Shown piece after piece: positions 35,074 to 42,776 of a stretch of 64,000 bases of DNA. The stretch lies in the NCBI GenBank assembly GCA_965242895.1, contig OZ251507.1, positions 1,674,001-1,738,000 on the forward strand. The letters are read 5' to 3'. The position numbers and the translations under genes were made by a program. How positions within the stretch are numbered: the stretch's first letter is position 1; the number at the start of each line of letters is the position of its first letter. Under the pieces are notes generated by a model, which saw only the letters and a program-made list of their open reading frames with translations, had not been told where the DNA came from and ran no database searches. The DNA comes from CATQHL01 sp965242895. Lineage in GTDB: Bacteria; Actinomycetota; Acidimicrobiia; Acidimicrobiales; CATQHL01.

Positions 35074-35646
35074 GTGAAAGTAGGAGTGCTGGCGCTTCAA
35101 GGCGCCATCGGTCTGCACATTGCCGCACTTGACGCTGTGGGGGTTTCAGCCAGCGCTGTGAACAGCCCACGGGCGCTGGCGGACGTGGACCGTCTCGTAA
35201 TCCCGGGCGGGGAATCCACCACGATTTCGAAGATGCTGGAGGCGAACGACCTTCTCGAACCGCTAGGTGAGCGGCTGGAACGGGGGATGCCTACTTTCGG
35301 GACTTGCGCCGGGTTGATCCTCTTGGCTGCCGAAATGCTCGACGGGCGGGATGATCAGCATTGTCTGGCTGCTCTGGACATAGTGGTGTGCCGCAACGCG
35401 TACGGCACTCAGGTGGACTCGTTCGAAGCCGACCTGGATGTTGCGGTTTTGGGTGCGCCTCCGCTGAGGGGGGTCTTCATAAGGGCGCCCGTGGTAGAAC
35501 GCACTGGAGAGGGCGTAGAAGTATTGGCCTATTTTCAGGGCCGTCCGGTTCTCTGCAGGGAAGGGAGCGTTATGGGGAGCACGTTCCATCCAGAACTTTC
35601 TGGCGACCTTAGGCTGCACAAACTCTTCTGCGAAGAAGAATTCTGA
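35074..35646 (+). CDS. pdxT: Pyridoxal 5'-phosphate synthase glutaminase subunit PdxT
   Basis: 190 residues, GTG start. Class I glutamine amidotransferase feeding ammonia to PdxS. GVLALQGAIGLHI, PGGESTTISKML, nucleophile in GTCAGLILLA, and HPELSGD with the catalytic His and Glu. AGGAGAGAAAG lies upstream. Its TGA overlaps the ATG of yebC (TGATG), so the two are translationally coupled. Confidence 0.94.
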   Translation: MKVGVLALQGAIGLHIAALDAVGVSASAVNSPRALADVDRLVIPGGESTTISKMLEANDLLEPLGERLERGMPTFGTCAGLILLAAEMLDGRDDQHCLAALDIVVCRNAYGTQVDSFEADLDVAVLGAPPLRGVFIRAPVVERTGEGVEVLAYFQGRPVLCREGSVMGSTFHPELSGDLRLHKLFCEEEF

Positions 35647-36404
35647 TGTCAGGACACTCCAAGTGGGCCACCATCAAGCATCGGAAGGGGGCGGCTGACG
35701 CCCGCAGAGGCAAGCTCTTCGCCCGATTGATCAGACAGGTGGAGGTGGCTGCCCGCCTAGGCGGAGGAGACCTTGACGCCAACCCCAGCTTGCGAACCAT
35801 GTATCAGAAGGCGCGTGAGAACTCCGTGCCCATCGACACCATCGAGCGCGCCATCAAGCGAGGTACTGGGGAACTGGAGGGAGTGTCGTACGAGTCGGTC
35901 ACCTACGAGGGTTACGCCCCAGCCGGGGTGGCTCTGTACGTTGAGGTGCTCACCGACAACCGCAACCGGACGAGTTCGGAGATTCGTTCGATCCTCACCC
36001 GCAACGGCGGTTCGCTGGCCGAACCTGGGGCGGTGGCTTGGCAGTTCCGCCGCCGCGGCGTGATCGCTGTCGACCGGAGCGTTGAGGAGGAAGACCTCAT
36101 GCTCACGGTTCTCGAGGCGGGCGCCGAAGACCTTGCGGAGACGCCTGAAGGTTGGCAGGTGACCTGCGAGCCCTCCGGTCTTCCCGCCGTGCGCGAGGCG
36201 CTGGAGTCTGCCGGTATCCCGTTCGCCTCGGCGGAGGTGAGCATGCTGGCCACTCAGGAAGTTCCGGTGGACTCCGCCGCCGACGCCAAGGCGGTGCTGC
36301 ACCTCCTCGACCTCCTCGACGACCACGACGACGTCCAGGCCGTCTACTCCAACTTCGACATCGACTCCGAAGTGCTGGAGCAGCTTGCTCAAAAGGGGTC
36401 TTGA
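35646..36404 (+). CDS. yebC: YebC/PmpR family protein
   Basis: 252 residues. MSGHSKWATIKHRKGAADA opening and GYAPAGVALYVEVLTDNRNRT are diagnostic. The family is long annotated as transcriptional regulators; more recent work links members to translation of difficult stretches such as proline runs. Just upstream of ruvC, the classic conserved position. Confidence 0.95.
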   Translation: MSGHSKWATIKHRKGAADARRGKLFARLIRQVEVAARLGGGDLDANPSLRTMYQKARENSVPIDTIERAIKRGTGELEGVSYESVTYEGYAPAGVALYVEVLTDNRNRTSSEIRSILTRNGGSLAEPGAVAWQFRRRGVIAVDRSVEEEDLMLTVLEAGAEDLAETPEGWQVTCEPSGLPAVREALESAGIPFASAEVSMLATQEVPVDSAADAKAVLHLLDLLDDHDDVQAVYSNFDIDSEVLEQLAQKGS

Positions 36405-36436
36405 GGAGGATCGCCTTTCGGGTGGGGGTTGGCGTC

Positions 36437-36442
36437 TAAATT
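36437..36442 (+). promoter_or_regulatory. TAAATT -10-like box before ruvC
   Basis: TAAATT ends six bases before the ruvC ATG at 36449 in a gap with no ribosome site, matching the spacing seen before pdxS and lpdA. A possible leaderless start for the ruvCAB group. Confidence 0.35.
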
Positions 36443-36448
36443 TTTGCA

Positions 36449-36985
36449 ATGCTGGTAATAGGCGTGGATCCTGGTCTGACACGCTGCGGCTACTGCTGCG
36501 TGGAAGGGGGCAGGGGTTCTCAGCGGGCGCTGGCGGCCGGGGTGATCAGAACCCCCAAGGCGTCTCCGAGGTCTGTTCGCCTAGCTGAACTCCAGCAGGA
36601 GATCATCCGGTTGTTCGAGGAGTACTCCCCCGACGTTGTGGCGGTCGAGCAGGTGTTTTTTCAGGCGAACGTCCGCACCGCCGTCGGCGTTGCTCAAGCG
36701 GCTGGCGTGGTGATGGCCGAAGCCGCGAACGCCGGCGCTGGGGTCGTGGAGCATTCCCCCACCGAAGTCAAGCTGGCCGTCTGCGGCTACGGGCGCGCTG
36801 ACAAGGAGCAGGTCTCCCGCATGGTGCAGACTCTGCTTGCGCTGCCGGAGCGCATAAAGCTGGCGGACATATCCGACGCCGCAGCGGTGGCGCTTTGCTG
36901 CCTGGCCAACAACCCGGCTGCTTCTGTAACTGCTCCAACCGCCCTAACCGCCCAGGCGGGTTCTCCCTCCGTCCTTCCGCCATGA
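36449..36985 (+). CDS. ruvC: Holliday junction resolvase RuvC
   Basis: 178 residues. Endonuclease that cuts four-way junctions after RuvAB branch migration. GVDPGLTRCGY with the first catalytic Asp, AVEQVFFQANVRTAVGVAQAAG with Glu, and ADISDAAAVALC with the C-terminal Asp residues. The stop overlaps the ruvA ATG (ATGA). Confidence 0.94.
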   Translation: MLVIGVDPGLTRCGYCCVEGGRGSQRALAAGVIRTPKASPRSVRLAELQQEIIRLFEEYSPDVVAVEQVFFQANVRTAVGVAQAAGVVMAEAANAGAGVVEHSPTEVKLAVCGYGRADKEQVSRMVQTLLALPERIKLADISDAAAVALCCLANNPAASVTAPTALTAQAGSPSVLPP

Positions 36986-37572
36986 TCGGATCGCTGCGAG
37001 GACGGCTGCTTGACCGCTTAGGTAACGAGTTGCTTGTGGAGGTCGCTGGTGTGGGATACCGAGTCAACGTTTCGGCGGGGACGCTGCGAAGCGTAGGAGC
37101 GGAGGGCAGCGAGGTGATTCTCCACGTACATCACTACAACAAGCCCGACGTGGAGGCTCTCTACGGTTTCTCATCCATCTCTGAGCGGCGCATTTTCGAG
37201 GCCATGTTGGAGGCGAACAGGGTGGGGCCGTCCTTGGCGATGTCGATCATGGAGACTCATGACGCTGCGTCTTTGCAGCGGGCGCTCCAAAACGGCGACG
37301 TGGACGCCCTGACCTTGGTGCCCGGGGTAGGCGTCAAGACGGCGCAGCGCTTGCTGGTGGAACTTCAGGCCTGCCTGGACGTGCCCGGCCTGGTGCCGAC
37401 GGCGCCGCCCGCCGGAGCGCGATCGGACGTGCGCTCCGACTTGCGGGAAGCCCTCGTGGAACTGGGGTTTCCGCTGGAGAAAGTGGTCGAAGTCCTGGCC
37501 GAGTTGCCCGCAGACGGGGGCGAGGAGGAATTGTTGCGGCAGGCCCTGCAGTCTTTGACGGCAGGGAGCTAG
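36982..37572 (+). CDS. ruvA: Holliday junction DNA helicase subunit RuvA
   Basis: 196 residues from ATG 36982 (MIGSLRGRLLDRLGNELLVE). The frame is open further upstream but that part overlaps ruvC and is not RuvA. OB-fold N-terminus with GVGYRVNV, helix-hairpin-helix segments (LVPGVGVKTAQRLLVEL) and the C-terminal RuvB-contact domain (EALVELGFPLEKVVEVL). It binds the junction and loads RuvB. Confidence 0.94.
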   Translation: MIGSLRGRLLDRLGNELLVEVAGVGYRVNVSAGTLRSVGAEGSEVILHVHHYNKPDVEALYGFSSISERRIFEAMLEANRVGPSLAMSIMETHDAASLQRALQNGDVDALTLVPGVGVKTAQRLLVELQACLDVPGLVPTAPPAGARSDVRSDLREALVELGFPLEKVVEVLAELPADGGEEELLRQALQSLTAGS

Positions 37573-37576
37573 GCGA

Positions 37577-38629
37577 ATGCGCGAGGAGGTTCTGTCGGCG
37601 GAGGCCGGGCCGGTCGAGAAGTCCGAGGAAATCTTCGACCGGCAGGGTCTGCGTCCGCGCAGGCTCAAGGACTTCATCGGGCAGAAAGACATCAAGCGGC
37701 ACATAGACATCGTCTGTTCCGCCGCACGGGGGCGGGGCCAGCCCGTGAACCACCTCCTCTTTGCGGGGCCGCCGGGTCTCGGCAAGACGACGCTTGCCGG
37801 AATCGTGGCTGTGGAGATGGACGCCTCCATTCAGGTCACGTCGGGCCCTGCTCTCGAAAGAGCCGGCGACCTCGCTGCCATCCTCACGAAACTCTCCGAC
37901 GCCGACGTGCTCTTCATAGACGAGATACACCGCCTAGGCCGGGTCGTGGAGGAGGTTCTCTATCCGGCGATGGAGGATTTTAAAGTTGACATTGTGCTGG
38001 GGAAGGGGCCGGCCGCCCGCACCGTTCCCTTGCAGTTACCGCGCTTCACCCTTATCGGCGCCACGACACGCACGGCGCTCATCACCGGCCCGCTGCGCGA
38101 CCGGTTCGGACTGGTCACACGTCTCGACTACTACCCCCCCGCCGACCTGGAACTCATCGTGGGGCGCACTGCCGGAATCCTGGAGGTGGAGATCACCTCC
38201 GAAGCGTGCGTCGAAATAGCACGGCGCTCACGCGGGACGCCGCGCATCGCTAACCGCCTCCTGGGGTTGGTGCGCGACTACGCCCAGGTCGAAGCCGACG
38301 GCAAGGTCGACGCTGCGTCCGCCCGGGCCGCCCTGGCGACCTTCGGGATTGACGACCTGGGGCTGGATGGTCAAGACAGGGCGGTTCTCCAGGCGATCTG
38401 CGTTAGTTTCGGCGGCGGCCCGGTGGGTCTGTCCACTCTGGCGATCAGCGTGAGTGAGCCTCAGGAGACAGTCGAGGACGTCTACGAGCCTTTCCTCATC
38501 CAGCAGGGGTTGATCATGCGTACGCCGCGGGGGAGGGTGGCTATGCCGGCGGCCTGGGAGCACCTCGGACTGGAGATTCCGACTCACATGTCGGGGACGT
38601 CCCAGGAAGCCTTTTCGCTGTTCCACTGA
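37577..38629 (+). CDS. ruvB: Holliday junction branch migration helicase RuvB
   Basis: 350 residues. AAA+ motor: RPRRLKDFIGQ, Walker A GPPGLGKTTLA, Walker B LFIDEIHRLGR, sensor ATTRTALITGPLRDRFG with arginine finger, and winged helix IQQGLIMRTPRGR. Ordinary length. Starts 4 bases after ruvA. Confidence 0.96.
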   Translation: MREEVLSAEAGPVEKSEEIFDRQGLRPRRLKDFIGQKDIKRHIDIVCSAARGRGQPVNHLLFAGPPGLGKTTLAGIVAVEMDASIQVTSGPALERAGDLAAILTKLSDADVLFIDEIHRLGRVVEEVLYPAMEDFKVDIVLGKGPAARTVPLQLPRFTLIGATTRTALITGPLRDRFGLVTRLDYYPPADLELIVGRTAGILEVEITSEACVEIARRSRGTPRIANRLLGLVRDYAQVEADGKVDAASARAALATFGIDDLGLDGQDRAVLQAICVSFGGGPVGLSTLAISVSEPQETVEDVYEPFLIQQGLIMRTPRGRVAMPAAWEHLGLEIPTHMSGTSQEAFSLFH

Positions 38630-38774
38630 GGCAGGCGGTCTCGATTTCCTCAGGCGCTTTCCTCGGGCGACGCCGCTTCTGGGGCTAAGCGGACGGCAGG
38701 CTGGCTAGACTAGGCAGCGTCGCATCATGGATGGATCATTTCGAATATTTTGCTCGCCAAGCCGGGGAGGTCAC

Positions 38775-39167
38775 TTGAAGAGTCTGCTGACAACCTTCGT
38801 ATTGCTGGGAGGCAGTCTGTTTGCAGCCTCCTGCGTCCCTGGCAGGACCAATGAACAGGGCGAATCGGGAGGCGCGGGTTGGAGTGGTTGGCTGCTTCCC
38901 ATCGCCTTCATTGCGATTCTCTATTTCGTCCTGATGCGCCCGCAGCAGCGAAAGGCGAAGATGCGCCGCGAAATGCTGAGACAGCTTGAGGTCGGAGACG
39001 AAGTACTGCTTGCGAGCGGCATCTACGGGAGGGTCATCCGTTTCGACGAACCGACGGTGTTCGTAGAGATTTCCGACAGCGTGCAGATAAAAGTCACTCG
39101 TGAAGCCATCGCCGAGCGGATCACCTACCGAACGGAGGATCCTGGCGGTGAGTCGGGGGAAGGGTAG
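38775..39167 (+). CDS. yajC: Sec translocase accessory subunit YajC with lipobox
   Basis: 130 residues from TTG 38775, which has GGGGAGG just upstream; ATG 38727 would add 16 residues before the signal. The N-terminus (LKSLLTTFVLLGGSLFAASC) looks like a lipoprotein signal, unusual for YajC. Then the normal YajC membrane segment (WLLPIAFIAILYFVLMRPQQRKAK) and the cytoplasmic domain (LEVGDEVLLASGIYGRV). It works with SecDF, which follow. Confidence 0.88.
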   Translation: MKSLLTTFVLLGGSLFAASCVPGRTNEQGESGGAGWSGWLLPIAFIAILYFVLMRPQQRKAKMRREMLRQLEVGDEVLLASGIYGRVIRFDEPTVFVEISDSVQIKVTREAIAERITYRTEDPGGESGEG

Positions 39168-39206
39168 CTGGGCTGAAAGTCCCTAGCTGATCCTCGGAGG
39201 CGTTCG

Positions 39207-40919
39207 GTGCGCTCCCTCATTGGTATTGGATTGGTGGTCACAGGGTTTCTGATCGGCAACCTCGTGACTGGGCAGACCCCCTTGCTTGGGCTCGACCTGC
39301 AAGGCGGTGTGGAGGTCGTTCTGCAGCCCGAGGACGTTTCTAGCGCCACCCCTGAAGCGCTCGAACAGGCGCTGGAGATTATCCGTACCCGTGTTGACGC
39401 TCTGGGAGTGGCTGAGCCCGACATAACGCTGCAGGGCACCTCCATCGTCGCCCAACTACCGGGCGTGGAAGATCAGGAGCGGGCCGTGGAATTGATCGGC
39501 CAGACCGCTGAACTGCGGTTCCGGCCAGTTCTGGAAGGCCCGATCTCTCAGGTGGACATAGACGTGTTGAATGGCCAGGTAGAGCAGCTTCGGGCGCAGA
39601 TCGAAGCTGCGGCTGCGGTTGGGGAGGCTGCGGAGACTGGGGAGGCTGGGGAGGCTGCGGCTGAGACTGGGGAGGCTGCGGCTGAGACCGGGGAGGCTGA
39701 GGCTGCGGCTGGGGAGGCTGAGGCTGCGGCTGGGGAGGCTGAGGCTGGTGGCGAGGAGGAAGGAGAGCTTTCGCCGGACGACATAGAAGCCGCCGAGAGA
39801 GTCCTGAGCAACTGGAGCAGCCAGTTAGAAAGCGACCTTTACAGACGCGCCGTCACTCCTGCCAAAGACGCCGACCCTTCTGGTGAGGTGATACTGACGG
39901 GAGCAGGGTTTGATGGTCAGGAGCTCTACTACAGGCTGGGTCCAGCCTTGTTCACAGGGGCTGCCCTCGAAAGTGCACAGGCCGTCCTGGAAAGCGTCGT
40001 GTGGCAAGTGCGTTTGACCGTCCGCGCCGGCCCTGACGGCATCGACAAGTTCAACGAAGCGGCGAGAGCCTGCTTCAACGGCGATCCGGATGTGTGTCCA
40101 GGCGTCCAGGCGCGCAGTCTCAGTACGGGAGAAACCACTGCCGGCAGCGGGCGTCTGGCAGTCGTGCTGGATCATGTGGTGCAGTCTGCGCCCACGGTAA
40201 ACGCCCCGGCTTTCGAACGCGACCAGGTGACAATTACCGGCAACTTCACGGAGCAGGATGCGCGTGAACTCGCCCTCGTGCTGGACTACGGAGCACTGCC
40301 TCTGGAATTCTCCGACCCTGCCGAATCCGGACTCGTCCGCACGGTCTCCGCCACCCTGGGGCGCGACGACCTGACCGCTGGCGTCGTCGCCGGAATCATC
40401 GGCCTCGTGCTGGTCGCCGTCTACATGCTGGCCTACTACCGGCTGCTGGGGCTGGCCGCCATCGGCAGCCTGGCCGTATCCGGGACGCTTCTCTGGGTGG
40501 TGCTCTCGTTCCTCTCTAGCACTCGAGGGCTGGCCCTGACCCTCGCCGGCGTGACAGGGCTGATCGTGGCCATCGGCGTCTCCCTGGACTCCAACGTGGT
40601 CTACTTTGAACACCTCAAGGAGGACATACGCAGCGGACGTACGCTGCGGAGCGCCGTGGAACAGGCCTTTCCTATTGCTTTTAAGACCATTTTCTGGGCA
40701 AATCTGGCCACGCTCATCGGGGCGGGAATACTTTGGCTGTTGACCATCGGGTCGGTCAGGGGATTTGCTGCCATGCTGGGGATCGCCTCCATCCTTGACT
40801 TGGTGGCCACCTACTTCTTCCTGCGGCCGGTGGTCCGGATGCTTGCCCGCCGTACGCACCAACGCCCCTCCCTGATGGGGATGCCGCCGTCTACCGCGAC
40901 CGTGCAGGCACGCTCATGA
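39207..40919 (+). CDS. secD: Protein translocase subunit SecD
   Basis: 570 residues, GTG start. Proton-driven export factor. One N-terminal membrane span, LGLDLQGGVEVVL, periplasm-side P1 domain, then five membrane spans with GIIGLVLVAVYMLAYYRLLG, VAIGVSLDSNVVYFEHLKED and FWANLATLIGAGILWLL. Residues about 132-188 are a Glu/Ala/Gly/Thr insertion from imperfect DNA repeats. The stop overlaps the secF ATG (ATGA). Confidence 0.94.
   Translation: MRSLIGIGLVVTGFLIGNLVTGQTPLLGLDLQGGVEVVLQPEDVSSATPEALEQALEIIRTRVDALGVAEPDITLQGTSIVAQLPGVEDQERAVELIGQTAELRFRPVLEGPISQVDIDVLNGQVEQLRAQIEAAAAVGEAAETGEAGEAAAETGEAAAETGEAEAAAGEAEAAAGEAEAGGEEEGELSPDDIEAAERVLSNWSSQLESDLYRRAVTPAKDADPSGEVILTGAGFDGQELYYRLGPALFTGAALESAQAVLESVVWQVRLTVRAGPDGIDKFNEAARACFNGDPDVCPGVQARSLSTGETTAGSGRLAVVLDHVVQSAPTVNAPAFERDQVTITGNFTEQDARELALVLDYGALPLEFSDPAESGLVRTVSATLGRDDLTAGVVAGIIGLVLVAVYMLAYYRLLGLAAIGSLAVSGTLLWVVLSFLSSTRGLALTLAGVTGLIVAIGVSLDSNVVYFEHLKEDIRSGRTLRSAVEQAFPIAFKTIFWANLATLIGAGILWLLTIGSVRGFAAMLGIASILDLVATYFFLRPVVRMLARRTHQRPSLMGMPPSTATVQARS
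39618..39756 (+). repeat. Minisatellite-like GGGGAGGCTGNGGCTG repeats inside secD
   Basis: Repeated GGGGAGGCTG blocks joined by CGGCTGAGAC or AGGCTGCGGC encode runs of GEAAAET and GEAEAAA in the SecD P1 region. In-frame units would change linker length without breaking the gene. Confidence 0.85.
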
Positions 40920-42166
40920 GCGCCAAGAACTCGGCAGGGGATTCCGCCGCTTCTACCGCTGCTGAGCGGGCCGGCCGTTCTAGGCGAGACAGGCGCGCCG
41001 AGAAATCAGCTCAGGATTCCGCTTCGCCCTCTGCCGCCCCCGCCGCTAGTCGCTCCGGGCGCTGGCGTTCGGGACTGAGACGCCTTTATCGCAACGAGGT
41101 CAACTTTGACTTCCACCGTCTCTGGCGGCGCTCGATCGTGCTTTCAGTGGTCGTTCTGCTCATCGCTGGCGGAGCTTGGCTCTTTCGGGGTCTGAACCTG
41201 GGGATCGAGTTCGAGGGCGGGGTGACCTGGGAAGCCCAACTAGGAGATGTGAGCGTTGCCGAGGTGCGTGAGAGCTTGATGCCCCTAGGGCATGCCGACT
41301 CTCGTATTCAGCAACTAGCAGGGGGGGCCACCCGCGTGCGCGCCGAACTCTCGGCGAGGGACACGGCCGAAGTAGAAGCGGTGAAGCGTGCGCTGGCCGA
41401 ACTGGGTGGGTTAGAAAGCAGTGAGGTCTCCACATCCGCCGTGGGAGCCTCCTGGGGGGGGAGGGTCACCAGTTCTGCAAGGAATGCGCTGATCGTCTTC
41501 TTCATAGTCGTCGCCATCTACATCTGGCTTCGCTTGGAATGGAAGATGTCCCTGGCTGCGCTTCTGGCCGTCGGTCATGACATCGTCGTGACGGTGGGCA
41601 TATACGCCCTTTTCGGGATAGAGGTCACCCCGGCAACCGTCATAGCGTTCCTGACCATCCTGGCCTATTCTCTCTACGACACGCTGGTGGTCTTCGACAG
41701 GATTCGCGAGAACGCAAAACGGCTCAGCGACCCTTATCAGACTGTTGTCGTACGTTCCGTCAACGAGGTGTTCATGCGTTCGGTGAACACCACGATCACC
41801 TCCGTTCTTCCGGTTCTGTCCCTGCTGATCATCGGGCGTTTCGTGCTTGGGGCGGTGACCCTGCAGGAGTTTTCCCTGGCCTTGCTCATCGGACTCCTAG
41901 CCGGCACTTACTCCTCCCTGTTCGTGGCCTCCCCGGCTTTGGCATGGCTGCACGGACTCGCCACGGGTGAGCGCATTAGATGGAAGGCCGGCGCCTCAGA
42001 AGGGGATGCGAGCATGTCTCCCTCGGTTGGGCGCCCGCCCGCTCCGCCCGCTCCCCCTGCTCCGCGGCCAAGAAGGGAGCGCTCGCCGGGAGGACCGGTG
42101 ACTGAAACCAAGGTCACGACCCAGCGCACCCATCCGCCCCGTCCTCGCAAAAAGAAGCGCAAGTGA
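40916..42166 (+). CDS. secF: Protein translocase subunit SecF
   Basis: 416 residues, longer than usual because of a 45-residue Ala/Ser/Arg N-terminal extension and a Pro/Arg-rich basic tail (RPRKKKRK). The core has LNLGIEFEGGVTWEAQ, six membrane spans, ILAYSLYDTLVVFDRIREN and RSVNTTITSVLPVLSL. Forms the SecDF complex with SecD and YajC. Confidence 0.94.
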   Translation: MSAKNSAGDSAASTAAERAGRSRRDRRAEKSAQDSASPSAAPAASRSGRWRSGLRRLYRNEVNFDFHRLWRRSIVLSVVVLLIAGGAWLFRGLNLGIEFEGGVTWEAQLGDVSVAEVRESLMPLGHADSRIQQLAGGATRVRAELSARDTAEVEAVKRALAELGGLESSEVSTSAVGASWGGRVTSSARNALIVFFIVVAIYIWLRLEWKMSLAALLAVGHDIVVTVGIYALFGIEVTPATVIAFLTILAYSLYDTLVVFDRIRENAKRLSDPYQTVVVRSVNEVFMRSVNTTITSVLPVLSLLIIGRFVLGAVTLQEFSLALLIGLLAGTYSSLFVASPALAWLHGLATGERIRWKAGASEGDASMSPSVGRPPAPPAPPAPRPRRERSPGGPVTETKVTTQRTHPPRPRKKKRK

Positions 42167-42246
42167 TTTCCTCTTCGGTAACTCTCGGCGGATGCCTCCG
42201 CCGCTCGCCCCGTCCTCGCAAGGAGATGTGCAAGTGAATTCCTCTT
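42136..42246 (+). repeat. Imperfect 41-base direct repeat spanning the secF end and apt start
   Basis: CGCCCCGTCCTCGCAA ... CGCAAGTGATTTCCTCTTC at 42136-42176 recurs at 42206-42246 as CGCCCCGTCCTCGCAA ... TGCAAGTGAATTCCTCTTC, offset 70 bases. The first copy holds the secF stop, the second the apt start and its AGGAGA. The apt initiation region seems to derive from a duplicated secF end. Confidence 0.75.
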
Positions 42247-42776
42247 CAATTTCCGTGGAGGCTTGGATCAGGTCGCTGATAAGGGACGTTCCGGACTTCC
42301 CTGCGCCAGGCGTGCTTTTCAAGGACATAACACCGGTGCTGTCCGACCCGGCGGCCTTGGCGGCCGGCGTGAGTGCGCTTGCAGATCCGTTCTCCGATAC
42401 GGAAATAGACCTGGTGGCGGCTGCGGAGGCCAGAGGATTCGTCTTTGGCGTTGCGGTGGCTGAACGCTTGGGCGTGGGTTTTGTGCCCGTACGCAAGCCG
42501 GGGAAACTGCCCGCCGCCACAATAGGGGTGGATTACGAACTGGAATATGGCCAGGACCGCCTAGAGGTGCACCTCGACGCCGTAACGCCGGGTTGCCGCC
42601 TGCTCGTAGTGGACGACGTCTTAGCTACCGGCGGGACAGCCGCCGCTACATGTTCGCTGCTTGAAAATGCGGGGGGAGCGGTAGTCGGATGCACTTTTCT
42701 CATCGAACTCACGTTCCTGAAGGGCAGGGAGCGTCTGGCGGGACGTCGATCCGAATCGCTGGTCAAGTTTTCGTGA
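42234..42776 (+). CDS. apt: Adenine phosphoribosyltransferase
   Basis: 180 residues from GTG 42234 with AGGAGA eight bases upstream; a longer frame from 42192 lacks such a site. It salvages adenine to AMP using PRPP. FPAPGVLFKDITPVL, PVRKPGKLP and the PRPP loop LLVVDDVLATGGTAAA. Between secF and relA as in many actinobacteria. The stop overlaps the likely relA GTG. Confidence 0.93.
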   Translation: MNSSSISVEAWIRSLIRDVPDFPAPGVLFKDITPVLSDPAALAAGVSALADPFSDTEIDLVAAAEARGFVFGVAVAERLGVGFVPVRKPGKLPAATIGVDYELEYGQDRLEVHLDAVTPGCRLLVVDDVLATGGTAAATCSLLENAGGAVVGCTFLIELTFLKGRERLAGRRSESLVKFS

